From Corallococcus carmarthensis (GTDB lineage: Bacteria > Myxococcota > Myxococcia > Myxococcales > Myxococcaceae): DNA of 64,000 bases. Position 1 is the stretch's first letter, and each line of letters starts with the position of its first letter. The translations under genes and the position numbers were made by a program. The notes beneath the pieces were generated by a model, which saw nothing but the letters and a program-made list of their open reading frames with translations, was not told the DNA's origin and ran no database searches. Of this stretch, positions 1-9,926 are shown piece by piece. The stretch is taken from contig NZ_RAWE01000026.1 in the NCBI RefSeq assembly GCF_003611695.1, forward strand, positions 1 to 64,000. Direction: 5' to 3'.

Positions 1-134
1 CCCCTCGCCCCCTCGACTGTTGTCCTACCTACCCTTCAGGACGGGACAATGTTCACCCTCTTCACAAGATCCGGGCCTTCCTGTACTTCCAAGGTGTAGC
101 ACGTTGATCCGCCCCTGTTCCCCCACAGAGGACC

Positions 135-533
135 ATGACTGCTCCCACTGTCCTCATCTCGGATGATGAGCCCCTCGTCGTGTCCGCGCTCGCCCGGGAG
201 GCCAAGCGCTCCGGCCTCGTCTGCGTGTCCGACACCACCTCCGAACATGTGCTGGAGCTGGCCCGCAAGCACCGCCCCGCGGTCATCATCCTGGACATCA
301 ACCAGCACCAGGACGGCCGGGACCTGCTCGCGCAGCTGAAGAAGGACCCCGCCACTCGCGACAGCAAGGTCATCATGCTTAGCGGCGTGGAGGATCAGTT
401 CACCCGCCACGTGTGCTTCGAGCTGGGCGCCGACGACTACGAAGTGAAGCCGTGCGACCCCACCTTCATGACCCGCATCGCCCGCATGGCCGCCGCCGCC
501 GTGCGCCCTCCCGTTTCGCCCGAAGCCGCCTGA
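135..533 (+). CDS. Stand-alone response regulator (CheY-like receiver)
   Basis: A 132-residue single-domain receiver. The acidic pocket is D10-D11, the phosphoacceptor is D54 in the VIILDIN strand, the switch residue is S83 in IMLSG, and the conserved lysine is K105 in EVKP. All active-site positions are filled, so it should be phosphorylatable. There is no output domain; the protein ends in an Ala/Pro-rich tail after residue 120. In known systems such proteins act by binding a partner. No histidine kinase is adjacent, so its kinase is an orphan or encoded elsewhere. It ends 1 bp from the convergent rpe gene. The ATG at 135 follows GAGGA with short spacing. Family assignment is firm; pathway unknown. 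Confidence 0.93.
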   Translation: MTAPTVLISDDEPLVVSALAREAKRSGLVCVSDTTSEHVLELARKHRPAVIILDINQHQDGRDLLAQLKKDPATRDSKVIMLSGVEDQFTRHVCFELGADDYEVKPCDPTFMTRIARMAAAAVRPPVSPEAA

Positions 534-534
534 A

Positions 535-1191
535 TCACTCCGGCCGCAGCGAACGGATGGCCTGCGCGTAGTCCTTCGCGCCAAACACGTAGCTGCCCGC
601 CACCAGCACCGTCGCCCCCGCGTCCACCACGCGCTTCGCCGTCTGCGCGTTGATGCCGCCGTCCACCTCGATGTCCACGTCCAGCCCGCGCGCGTCCAAC
701 ATCGCGCGCAGCCGGCGGACCTTGTCCACCGTGGACTCGATGAACGACTGCCCCCCGAACCCCGGGTTCACGCTCATCAAGAGCACCATGTCCACGTCCC
801 CCAACACCTCTTCAATCGCCACCAGCGGCGTGCCCGGGTTCAACACCACCGCCGGCTTCGCCCCCGCGTGACGGATGTGCTGCAACGTCCGGTGCAGATG
901 CGGACTCGCCTCCTGGTGCACCGTCAGCACGTTCGCGCCCGCCTTCACGAACGCGTCCACGTACTTCTCCGGCTCCACAATCATCAGGTGCACGTCCAGC
1001 GGCTTCGTCGCCACCCGCTTGATGGCCTCCACGATGACCGGCCCCAGCGTGATGTTGGGGACAAACCTGCCATCCATGACATCCACGTGAATCCAGTCGG
1101 CTCCTGCTGCTTCAATGGCACGGACCTCTTCGGCCAGGCGGCTGAAATCAGAGGAGAGCAGCGACGGGGAGATGCGGACGGGGCGTGTCAT
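535..1191 (-). CDS. rpe: Ribulose-phosphate 3-epimerase
   Basis: A 218-residue TIM-barrel enzyme that interconverts D-ribulose 5-phosphate and D-xylulose 5-phosphate in the cytosolic pentose phosphate pathway. The metal and catalytic residues are visible: H35 and D37 in HVDVMDG, H68 in VHLMI and D177 in EVDGG. The phosphate-binding loop is the [10 protein letters not shown] stretch near residues 139-148. Length is normal for the family. It is convergent with the response regulator, whose stop lies 1 bp away, and divergent from the GAF/HD-GYP gene upstream, so the roughly 170 bp between them should contain both promoters. Confidence 0.97.
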   Translation of the reverse strand: MTRPVRISPSLLSSDFSRLAEEVRAIEAAGADWIHVDVMDGRFVPNITLGPVIVEAIKRVATKPLDVHLMIVEPEKYVDAFVKAGANVLTVHQEASPHLHRTLQHIRHAGAKPAVVLNPGTPLVAIEEVLGDVDMVLLMSVNPGFGGQSFIESTVDKVRRLRAMLDARGLDVDIEVDGGINAQTAKRVVDAGATVLVAGSYVFGAKDYAQAIRSLRPE

Positions 1192-1364
1192 GGCGGCGCT
1201 TCATAACCGCTTCCCGTTGACCACGGTACCTCTGCCCGGCAGGACAGAGGGCTGGCGGACAGAGGTGGACCCAGCAGGTGGGGGGGCCGGGCGGCCGATA
1301 CACCGTGCGTGCTACAACTTGGCGCGCCCGCGGCCTCAAGCCGCATCCCACGGAGCCCGCCCCG

Positions 1365-2873
1365 GTGCTTCCTCAGTCCGTGCCCGCCTCCCCCAACCTG
1401 TCCCGCCGGCTCGCGAAGCTGACGTCCATCCTGGATGTCGCCAAGGCGATGAGCGCCGAGCGTGACCTCGACCTGCTGCTGCCCCTCATCCTCTATGAGG
1501 CCACCAAGGTCGTGGAGTCGGACCGCTGCTCGCTCTTCATCCTGGACCGCGAGCGCGAGGAGCTGTGGAGCAAGGTGGCCCAGGGCTCCAAGAATGAAAT
1601 CCGCCTCCCCATGGGCAGCGGCATTGCCGGCCAGGTGGCCCACACCGGCGCCGTCATCAACATCCCCGACGCCTACGCCGACCCCCGCTTCAACAGCAGC
1701 TTCGACGTCTCCAGCGGCTACCGCACCCACACCATCCTCTGCGTCCCCATGCGCGACGCCAACGGGGACGTGACGGGCGTCATCCAGGCCCTCAACAAGC
1801 GCGGCGGGCGCGTGTTCGATGCCGAGGACGAGGAGCTGCTGCTCGCCCTGGGCGCCCAGGCGGCCGGCGCCATTGAAAACGCCCTCCTCCACGAGGAGAT
1901 CAACCGCCTCTTCGAGGGCTTCGTCTCCGCGTCCGTCGTCGCCATCGAAGCGCGCGACCCCACCACCGCGGGCCACTCCGGCCGCGTCGCGGACCTCACC
2001 GTGTCCCTGGCCCAGGCGCTGGAGCACCACACCACCGGCCCCTATGCCCAGACGCGCTTCACCGCCGTGGAGCTGCAGGAGCTGCGGTACGCGTCTCTGT
2101 TGCACGACTTCGGCAAGGTGGGCGTGCGCGAGAACGTGCTCGTCAAGGCGGAGAAGCTCTACCCGCATGAGCTGGAGACGCTGCGCGCCCGCTTCCAACT
2201 GGCTCGCAAGGACCTGCAGTTGCAGAGCTCCCGGCGCCGGCTGGCTTCCGTGGAGGCTCGCGGCCTGTCCGCCCTGCCCACCATCCACCAGGAGGAGGAC
2301 GCGCGGCTCGCCCAGGAGCTGGCGCAGTTGGATGAGGTGATGTCCTTCCTGCTCACCTGCAACAAGCCGACGGTGCTCGCGCAGGGCAACTTCGAGCGGC
2401 TGCTGGAGTTGGGCAAGCTCAGCTACACCGACGCGCACGACCATGGACAGCCGCTGCTGCTGCCCAATGAGATCCAATCCCTCTCCATCACCCGCGGCAC
2501 GCTCTCCCCGGAGGAGCGCCGCGAAATCGAGAGCCACGTCGACCACACGTATCGCTTCCTGTCGCAGATTCCCTGGACGCGCGCGCTGCGCCGCGTGCCT
2601 GAGATTGCATACGCGCACCACGAGAAGCTGGATGGCACGGGCTACCCTCGCGCCATCCCGGAGATTCCGGTGCAGTCCCGGATGATGTCCATCTGCGACA
2701 TCTACGACGCGCTCACCGCGAGCGACCGGCCCTACAAGAAGGCCGTGCCGCACGCGTTGGCGTTGGACATCCTCAAGAAGGAGGCGGGGTCCGGACAGCT
2801 GGACAAGGACCTCTTCACCATCTTCGTCGATGCGGAGATTCCCCGCCGGGCGCTCAAGAAGCGCCCGGCGTAG
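1365..2873 (+). CDS. GAF and HD-GYP domain protein, probable c-di-GMP phosphodiesterase
   Basis: Residues about 20-175 form a GAF sensor domain and residues about 185-500 an HD-GYP domain. The HD dyad is H247-D248 with K251 (HDFGK), and the GYP signature is HHEKLDGTGYP at 418-428. HD-GYP proteins hydrolyse cyclic di-GMP using a bound metal pair. The domain is split: about 105 residues, partly charged and helical, lie between the HDFGK helix and the segment that normally follows it. The frame is open from GTG 1278, but the first 29 residues look like untranslated leader. I chose GTG 1365, which has a GGAG about 10 bp upstream. Activity is inferred from motifs; the effect of the insertion is unknown. 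Confidence 0.88.
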   Translation: MLPQSVPASPNLSRRLAKLTSILDVAKAMSAERDLDLLLPLILYEATKVVESDRCSLFILDREREELWSKVAQGSKNEIRLPMGSGIAGQVAHTGAVINIPDAYADPRFNSSFDVSSGYRTHTILCVPMRDANGDVTGVIQALNKRGGRVFDAEDEELLLALGAQAAGAIENALLHEEINRLFEGFVSASVVAIEARDPTTAGHSGRVADLTVSLAQALEHHTTGPYAQTRFTAVELQELRYASLLHDFGKVGVRENVLVKAEKLYPHELETLRARFQLARKDLQLQSSRRRLASVEARGLSALPTIHQEEDARLAQELAQLDEVMSFLLTCNKPTVLAQGNFERLLELGKLSYTDAHDHGQPLLLPNEIQSLSITRGTLSPEERREIESHVDHTYRFLSQIPWTRALRRVPEIAYAHHEKLDGTGYPRAIPEIPVQSRMMSICDIYDALTASDRPYKKAVPHALALDILKKEAGSGQLDKDLFTIFVDAEIPRRALKKRPA

Positions 2874-2882
2874 CACCCGGAA

Positions 2883-4313
<1,431 letters not shown>

Positions 4314-4412
4314 AGGAGCGCGAACATCCGGGACCCCCGCGTTTCGGTCAAGGAGTCACCGAATGTGACCGAGCAGGTAAACCAGTAAATGTCCAGGCCG
4401 CTCGGCGTGCGC

Positions 4413-5252
4413 TCAACCGCGCAACAGCGTGCCCAGGTTCTCGCGCTCCCAACGCAGCGCGGCGGCGTAGTGCGGGTACGTGCGCTCGCGCTCGCGGAAG
4501 GCGCGCGGGTGGTGCACGCGGCGCCCGGTGCGATTGCTGCTGGGGAACAGCTGGTGGAGCATCTCGTGGAAGACGATGAACTCCACGAAGAAGGCCGGCA
4601 CGTCCGGCTTGTCCAGCGCGGGGTGGATGCGGATCTCCCGCGTCTGGTGGTCGTAGACGCCCAGGCGGATGGACTTGCGGCGGCGGCGCGGAGGCATGCG
4701 GCCCCAGCCGATGCGGGCCTGGATGGCGTTCTGGAAGTAGGCCTCGTTGACGCCGTTGTAGAGCGCCCGCAGGTCGAAGCAGCGGCCGAGCGGATTCAAT
4801 TCCGCGTCGGACTCACGCCGAAGCTGGCGGATGAGCGGCTGCTGGCCCCGGATGTATTCGTCCAGCATGGCGCCCGCGGCGCGGTGCCCCCGGCCCGCGT
4901 AGTCCGCCACCGCTCGCACCACGACTTCGGGCGCGTCCAGGAACATGTGGTGCAGCCGCAGCTGCAGCACCTGCGAGCCCCGGCGGAAGGACACCATGGT
5001 GGAGCGGTTGTCCGTCACGGCCAGACGCACCGGCATGCCCAGGTTCGCGCTCAGCCGCCACGCGAGCGACTCCGCGCGCGTCCACAGCTCCTCGCGCGAC
5101 GCGGTGAGGACCCGCGGCGCTTCCTCCGCGACGCGGTTGCGCGGCGGCAGGGGCGCGGGGCCTTCCGGCACGCGCTGCGCGGAAGTGGCGGCGCGTTCCG
5201 CGGACGAGCCACGCGGGAACAGGGACATCTGGCGGAAGGCTTCGGGGGTCAC
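4413..5252 (-). CDS. SprT-like zinc metalloprotein
   Basis: A 279-residue protein whose C-terminal half is a SprT-like/DUF45-type zincin. HExxH is at 229-233 (FHEMLH), and a likely third ligand sits in the RRVHHPRAF segment at H247 or H248. The core is preceded by the paired strands typical of this fold (SIRLGVYD, then EIRIHPALD) that lead into the metal site. SprT/SPRTN relatives act on DNA-protein crosslinks, but bacterial members are mostly uncharacterised, so the substrate is not assigned. The N-terminal 50 residues are low-complexity. It lies between pyk and the NFACT gene on the same strand with gaps of 99 and 127 bp. Confidence 0.82.
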   Translation of the reverse strand: MTPEAFRQMSLFPRGSSAERAATSAQRVPEGPAPLPPRNRVAEEAPRVLTASREELWTRAESLAWRLSANLGMPVRLAVTDNRSTMVSFRRGSQVLQLRLHHMFLDAPEVVVRAVADYAGRGHRAAGAMLDEYIRGQQPLIRQLRRESDAELNPLGRCFDLRALYNGVNEAYFQNAIQARIGWGRMPPRRRRKSIRLGVYDHQTREIRIHPALDKPDVPAFFVEFIVFHEMLHQLFPSSNRTGRRVHHPRAFRERERTYPHYAAALRWERENLGTLLRG

Positions 5253-5379
5253 GCGGGGGGCATCGTACCCGGCACTTCCCGAACCTCAAGGCCGGGGGTT
5301 GGACGCCCGTCTGCCTGTCGACCCCGCCCACACGCGGCGCATGACACCCCGGGTTGATTCCGTCCCAGGGACTCGTCCT

Positions 5380-6840
5380 TCAGGGCAGGGCCGGGTCACC
5401 GCCATGACGCGACTTGAGCAGCCGCTCCAGCCGCTCCGGCTCCATGCGCACCACGAAGGTCTTCTCCCGGGCATACGTCACCTGTCCGGGAGCAGCGCCC
5501 TTCAACTTGCGCACGAACTTCACCGGCAGGTAGCTCACCTCGCCGCGCGGCTCGCCCTTCGCCCCCGAGTGGTGCAGCGCGAGGTGCGCCGCGTCCAGCA
5601 GCACCTCCTGCGAAGCCTCGGCGTTCTTCTCCAGCGGCACCACCACGTGGCTGCCCGGAAGGCCTCGCGCGTGCAGCCACAGGTGCCAGGGACGCGCCAC
5701 CTTGAAGGTGAGCTGGTCGTTGTCCTCCGAGCCGCGCCCCACCCAGATGCGCGCGCCGCCGTGGCCCACGTACTCCTTGAAGGGGAGGCCCCCCTTCGGG
5801 CCTTCTTCTCCCTGGACCACCTGGAGCACTTCCGCCTGCGCCATCAGCGCGGCGTCATCCATGGCCTCGATCTGCGTGAGCGCGGTCTGCGCGTGGGCGA
5901 CCTCTCGCGCGAGCTCCGCCTCGCGGTGGCGGGCCTGCTCCACGCCGCGCAGGAGGCGCCGGTACTGGTGGAAGTGCCAGTCCGCCTCCTCCTTCGGGGT
6001 GCGCTTCGGGTCCAGCTTCACCTGGACCTCCTCCATGCCCGCCTCCGTATAGGCGGTGAGCGTCACCTGGGACGCGCCGCGCTTGAGCCGGTGCAGGTTC
6101 TGCGCGAGCAGCTCGCCCACCTCGCGGTGCTTCTCCGCCTCCGGGCCGCGTCCGGCCTCCGCGCGCACCTTCTCCAATGTGCGGGAGGAGCGCTTCAGCC
6201 GCGCCCGGTACGGCTGCGCGAGCCGGCGGCGGATGGCGTCCGCGCGGCTGGTGCGGTCCTTCTGCCCGAGCACGCGCTCGGCGGCCTGCAACCTGGGCAG
6301 CGCGTCTTCTTCCTTCGGCTCCAGACGCGAGGGCTGCGCGCGCCCCTTCGCCAGCGCTTCGGCGGACACGGGCTCCGGCGGCGACCACTGCGCTCCGGGA
6401 TAGAGGTTGCGGCGCGGGCCGAAGCCTTCACCGGAGAGCATCAGCACGCGGTGGTTGTCGCTGAGGAGCAGCAGTCCCCCGGGCGCGCCCACCTCCAGCA
6501 CCAGCCTGCGGCGCACGTCTTCGCGCTCGAACTCCAGGACGATGGCGCGGCTCTCCTCCAGGTAGCGCGCGGCCGCGAGCTTGAAGCCGGTGAGCTCCTG
6601 GCGCAGCCAGCGCTGGAAGGGAGCGGGTTCTCCCGGCGTGGGGAAGCGGTCCTCCGCGACGGACAGGCGCGACAGCTCACCTTCGGCGCACAGGCACAGG
6701 ACGACCGATCTGCCGGGGACGCGCAGCTCCAGGTAGGCCAGGCGGGGCAGCGGGCACCACGCCTTCTGGGCCACCGCGCCCACCAGCCGGGCCGCGACCT
6801 CCGCCACGACCTCACCGAACTCCACCGGACGCAGCGACAT
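5380..6840 (-). CDS. NFACT-domain protein, divergent RqcH/FbpA homologue
   Basis: The C-terminus (about 360-475) is a clear NFACT-R/DUF814 domain with the motif WLHARGLPGSHVVVPL. A long charged helical region (about 210-330) matches the coiled coil of the Rqc2/RqcH family, which binds split 50S subunits and adds alanine tails to stalled peptides. The N-terminal NFACT-N part is short and degraded. Where RqcH has the Asp-Arg pair at 97-98, this protein has S97-R98, and the usual Gly-Arg-His-Ser-Asn signature is absent. Length is 486 residues against about 570 in Firmicutes. It probably still binds the ribosome; tailing activity is doubtful. GGGAGG precedes the ATG by 4 bp. Confidence 0.85.
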   Translation of the reverse strand: MSLRPVEFGEVVAEVAARLVGAVAQKAWCPLPRLAYLELRVPGRSVVLCLCAEGELSRLSVAEDRFPTPGEPAPFQRWLRQELTGFKLAAARYLEESRAIVLEFEREDVRRRLVLEVGAPGGLLLLSDNHRVLMLSGEGFGPRRNLYPGAQWSPPEPVSAEALAKGRAQPSRLEPKEEDALPRLQAAERVLGQKDRTSRADAIRRRLAQPYRARLKRSSRTLEKVRAEAGRGPEAEKHREVGELLAQNLHRLKRGASQVTLTAYTEAGMEEVQVKLDPKRTPKEEADWHFHQYRRLLRGVEQARHREAELAREVAHAQTALTQIEAMDDAALMAQAEVLQVVQGEEGPKGGLPFKEYVGHGGARIWVGRGSEDNDQLTFKVARPWHLWLHARGLPGSHVVVPLEKNAEASQEVLLDAAHLALHHSGAKGEPRGEVSYLPVKFVRKLKGAAPGQVTYAREKTFVVRMEPERLERLLKSRHGGDPALP

Positions 6841-6886
6841 GGGCCCTCCCGGAAGCGGGATGAGAGGAGGTAACCCCTGGCCCGCA

Positions 6887-6922
6887 AAAGAAAAACGGCC
6901 CGGCGGGTTTCGCCGAGCCGTT
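6887..6922 (-). terminator. Rho-independent terminator of the H1-like gene
   Basis: On the minus strand, AACGGC and CGGCG arms (one internal mismatch) pair around a 5-nt loop, and the hairpin is followed by TTTTTCTTTT. It starts 39 bp after the stop of the H1-like gene, which it should terminate before the NFACT gene. It is the clearest intrinsic terminator in the window. Confidence 0.85.
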
Positions 6923-6961
6923 CACCGGACGTCAACCGACGTCCGAAATGACGTCGTTACT

Positions 6962-7165
6962 TCAGGCTTCCGGGGTCGCCGGAGCCGCAGCGGCCTTGCT
7001 GGCGCTCTTGCGGGTCGTCTTGCGCGCGGACTTCTTCGCGGCGGCCTTCTTCGCAGGGGCCTTCTTGGCCGTACCGCGCTTGGCGGCAGGGGCCTTGCGG
7101 GCGGTCTTCTTCGTCGCGGTCTTCTTCGACGCGGCCTTCTTCGCGGTCTTCTTCTTCGCGGCCAT
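6962..7165 (-). CDS. Histone H1-like Lys/Ala-rich DNA-binding protein
   Basis: A 67-residue protein made almost wholly of Lys, Ala, Thr, Ser and Arg in short KKTAKK / KKAPAKKAA-type repeats, ending in a neutral Ala/Pro tail. This is the composition of bacterial histone H1-like proteins and of H1 C-terminal tails, which bind DNA without sequence specificity. No folded domain is expected. The frame runs upstream to 7276, but ATG 7165 is chosen because GGAGG lies 7 bp before it and the composition changes sharply there. A consensus-like promoter and an intrinsic terminator bracket it as a single transcription unit. A role in nucleoid compaction is inferred. Confidence 0.85.
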   Translation of the reverse strand: MAAKKKTAKKAASKKTATKKTARKAPAAKRGTAKKAPAKKAAAKKSARKTTRKSASKAAAAPATPEA

Positions 7166-7247
7166 CGGAATCCTCCGTTCAGTGTTGAGGCCCGCGAGGA
7201 CGCGAGCCCTGCACCCACTTTGGACTGAACGTGAGTGCTTGAAATGA

Positions 7248-7276
7248 ATGGTACGGGCGACATGCCAGTGTGTCAA
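7248..7276 (-). promoter_or_regulatory. Sigma-70-type promoter of the H1-like gene
   Basis: Read on the minus strand, TTGACA (7271-7276) is followed after exactly 17 bp by TACCAT (7248-7253). This perfect -35, ideal spacing and 4/6 match at -10 stand out against the GC-rich background. A start a few bases beyond gives a leader of about 75 nt before the GGAGG and ATG at 7165. Confidence 0.7.
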
Positions 7277-7512
7277 CGCATGGTGATGTATTGCAGTGCG
7301 CGGCGAGGCCGATTTTTGGCCTCCGGGCGCTTCGAACCGTTGGTGGCGGTCATTTCGGGGGTCCGGCGCATCGCGTGCGGGGCCGAATTTCCGGCTCCGG
7401 ACGCACTTCGGGGGTCCGCGCTACAGGTCTGGATGTCCGCTGCCGTGCATCCGGCGCGCGCGCATCGCGTCGCTTCCCGTCCTGGAGGCGGCGACCTACG
7501 GTGCGCGCCCGC
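7277..7512. other. Intergenic region between H1-like gene and GH1 gene
   Basis: With the promoter described above, this completes a 347-bp divergent gap. An open frame runs through it into the GH1 gene from 7270, but its residues do not resemble a GH1 N-terminus. I see no convincing promoter for the GH1 gene, no hairpin and no RNA gene. Confidence 0.5.
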
Positions 7513-8838
7513 ATGAGCACCCGCGCGCTGACCTTCCCCGCGTCCTTCACCTTCGGCGTCGCCACGTCCGCGTACCAGGTGGAGGGCGGCATCGAGAACG
7601 ACTGGGCCCAATGGGAGCGGCAGGGGAAGTTGAAGGAGCCCCACGTGCGGTGCGGCCGCGCGGTGGACCACTGGAACCGCTACGAGGAGGACTACGCCCT
7701 GGCGAAGGCGGTGGGGGCCACGGCGTTCCGGCTGTCGCTGGAGTGGGCGCGCATCGAGCCTGAGCGCGGCCAGTTCGACGGCGCGGTGCTGGAGGGCTAC
7801 CGCGAGCGGCTCTTGCGGCTGCGCGCGCTGGGCCTCAGGCCCGTGGTGACGCTCCATCACTTCACCCACCCCACGTGGTTCCACGCGTCCACGCCCTGGC
7901 ACCTTCCGGAGAGCCTGGAGGCCTTCCGCCAGTACGTGCGCCGGTGCGCGCCCCTGTTGGAGGGGCTGGACGCGCTCGTCATCTCCTTCAACGAACCGAT
8001 GGTCCTCTTGTTGGGCGGCTACCTCCAGGGCCTGATGCCGCCGGGCATCACGGACGGGGCGAAGACGATGGCCGCGCTCGGCAACATGGTGCGCGCGCAC
8101 GTCATCGCTCGGGAAGAGCTGGGCCAGCACCTGGGCCGCGTGGAGCTGGGCATCTCCCAGAACATGCTCGCGTTCGCGCCGGACCGCTGGTGGCATCCCC
8201 TGGACCGCTCGCTGGTGCGGCTGGCGGCCCCTGCCTACAACCACGCGTTCCACGAGGCGCTGTCCTCCGGCCACCTGCGCGTGTTCATGCCGGGCGTCGC
8301 GTCCACGGACGTGCGCATCGAGGGGGCGCGCGACTCCGTGGAGTTCGTGGGCGTCAACTACTACACGCGCGCGCACCTGCGCTTCATGCCGCGCCCGCCC
8401 TTCATCGACTTCAAGTACCGCGACCCGGACGGGCGCGGGCTCACCGACATCGGGTGGGAGCAGCGCCCCGAGGGCTTCCTCCAGCTGCTTCAAGAGGTGA
8501 AGCGCTACGGCAAGCCGGTGTGGGTCACGGAGAACGGCATCGACGACCGCAAGGGGACCGTGCGGCCGGAATATCTCCACGCGCACCTGCGCCAGGTGCT
8601 GGCCGCGCGCGAAGCCGGCGTGGACGTGCAGGGCTACCTTTATTGGAGCCTGCTGGACAACTTCGAGTGGCTGGAGGGTTGGGGCCCGCGCTTCGGCCTC
8701 TACCACGTGGACTTCGACACGCTGGAGCGCCGCCCCACCCCGGCCTGCGACTACTTCCGCACCGTGGCCACCGGGCGCGTGCTGGTGCCGCCGGCGGCTC
8801 CGGGCCCCGGCAGCGCTCAGCCCAGCGCCGCGCGGTAG
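7513..8838 (+). CDS. Glycoside hydrolase family 1 (beta-glucosidase type)
   Basis: A 441-residue TIM-barrel retaining glycosidase. GH1 features are all present: the N-terminal FTFGVATSAYQVEG, the acid/base E161 in SFNEP and the nucleophile E340 in VTENG. The YWSLLDNFEW stretch near the C-terminus carries the aglycone and sugar subsite residues. Expected substrates are beta-glucosides or beta-galactosides; sequence alone does not separate these. No signal peptide is visible, so it is probably cytoplasmic. The start is ATG 7513; the frame is open to 7270, but that extension is not family-like. Its last 22 bp overlap the convergent dusB gene. Confidence 0.94.
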   Translation: MSTRALTFPASFTFGVATSAYQVEGGIENDWAQWERQGKLKEPHVRCGRAVDHWNRYEEDYALAKAVGATAFRLSLEWARIEPERGQFDGAVLEGYRERLLRLRALGLRPVVTLHHFTHPTWFHASTPWHLPESLEAFRQYVRRCAPLLEGLDALVISFNEPMVLLLGGYLQGLMPPGITDGAKTMAALGNMVRAHVIAREELGQHLGRVELGISQNMLAFAPDRWWHPLDRSLVRLAAPAYNHAFHEALSSGHLRVFMPGVASTDVRIEGARDSVEFVGVNYYTRAHLRFMPRPPFIDFKYRDPDGRGLTDIGWEQRPEGFLQLLQEVKRYGKPVWVTENGIDDRKGTVRPEYLHAHLRQVLAAREAGVDVQGYLYWSLLDNFEWLEGWGPRFGLYHVDFDTLERRPTPACDYFRTVATGRVLVPPAAPGPGSAQPSAAR

Positions 8839-9830
8839 TCCACTTCGGGCTCCTCTAGAGGTGCCGTGGGGTCGGTGTCCGCGCCCGCGAAGAAGCGGCG
8901 CACGCTGTCCTCCACCACCTCCGGCGAGTCCAACCCGTTCACCTCCGAGCGGAAGTGCGCCGCGCCCTTGAGGCCATGGGCGTACCAGGCCAGGTGCCGG
9001 CGGAAGGAGCGCACCGCGCTCAAGCCGTCCCCGACGAACTCCGCGTGGGCCCGGGCGTGCTCCAGCACCAGCTCGCAGCGCTCCTCGGGCGTGGCGGGCG
9101 GGCCGCCCACGAGCTCGCGGAAGAGCCACGGGTTGCCCAGGGCGCCCCGGCCAATCATCACGAAGTCGCAGCCGGTGACGTCCAGCATGCGGTGCGCGTC
9201 CGCCACCGTCTTCACGTCCCCGTTGCCGATGATGGGCAGCTCCGGGAAGTGGCGCTTGAGGTCCGCGATGTGGGCCCAGTTCGCCTGCCCCGAGTAGCCC
9301 TGTTCGCGCGTGCGGGGGTGCAGGGCGAGCCCCGCGCACCCCGCCTCCTGGAGGGCCTCCGCTACCTTGAGATAGTTGAGCGTGCGCGCGTCCCAGCCCG
9401 AGCGGATTTTACAGGTGACGGGCAGGCCGGTGGCGTCCCGGATGGCCTGGACGATGGCCGCGGCGCGGGGCACGTCGCACAAGAGGCCGCTGCCGGCGCC
9501 GTTGCGCACCACCTTCTTCACCGGGCAGCCCATGTTGATGTCGATGAGCTGCGCGCCCGCGGCCTTGCCCACCTGCGCGGCCTGGGCCATGGCCTCCGGT
9601 TCGCCGCCGAAAATCTGGAGCGAGTAGGGCTTCTCCACCTGGGCGTCGTAGCGCAGGTACTTGAGGGTGCGCTGGTTCTGCCGCATCAGCCCCTGGGCGC
9701 TGACCAGCTCCGTGGGGCAGAGGGCCGCGCCCAGCCGGAAGGCGATGACGCGGAAGGGGCGCTCGCTCACGCCCGCCATGGGCGCGAGGATGTAGGGGTT
9801 GGGGAGCGTGTAGGGACCCAGCTTCAGCAT
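8817..9830 (-). CDS. dusB: tRNA-dihydrouridine synthase
   Basis: A 337-residue FMN-dependent enzyme that reduces uridines to dihydrouridine in the tRNA D-loop. Signatures seen: APMAGVSERPFR near the start, the catalytic C102 in NMGCPVKK, NGAGSGLL just after it, and the phosphate-binding IGRGALGNPW near residues 220-230. It fits the DusB/TIM-barrel family (oxidoreductase, Dus type). ATG 9830 is preferred over the open extension to 9908, because MLKLGPYTLPNP is the usual family N-terminus. It overlaps the 3' end of the GH1 gene by 22 bp in convergent orientation and is divergent from the M50 protease gene. Confidence 0.93.
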   Translation of the reverse strand: MLKLGPYTLPNPYILAPMAGVSERPFRVIAFRLGAALCPTELVSAQGLMRQNQRTLKYLRYDAQVEKPYSLQIFGGEPEAMAQAAQVGKAAGAQLIDINMGCPVKKVVRNGAGSGLLCDVPRAAAIVQAIRDATGLPVTCKIRSGWDARTLNYLKVAEALQEAGCAGLALHPRTREQGYSGQANWAHIADLKRHFPELPIIGNGDVKTVADAHRMLDVTGCDFVMIGRGALGNPWLFRELVGGPPATPEERCELVLEHARAHAEFVGDGLSAVRSFRRHLAWYAHGLKGAAHFRSEVNGLDSPEVVEDSVRRFFAGADTDPTAPLEEPEVDYRAALG

Positions 9831-9926
9831 GGCGAAAGACACCCTATACCCGGCAGGGAACAGAAGCGCGCGGGCCATGAGAACGGCCCTGCGCGAGGGG
9901 GGGGCCACCGATTAAGGTCCTTCCCC

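Noticed and set aside
1-134. Possible gene or RNA at the left edge
   Set aside because: No start, ribosome-binding site or family-like peptide is visible. The minus-strand frame from 584 is antisense to the response regulator.
4389-5357. Plus-strand frame opposite the SprT-like gene
   Set aside because: Shadow of a gene with a clear HExxH motif; composition is that of antisense high-GC DNA.
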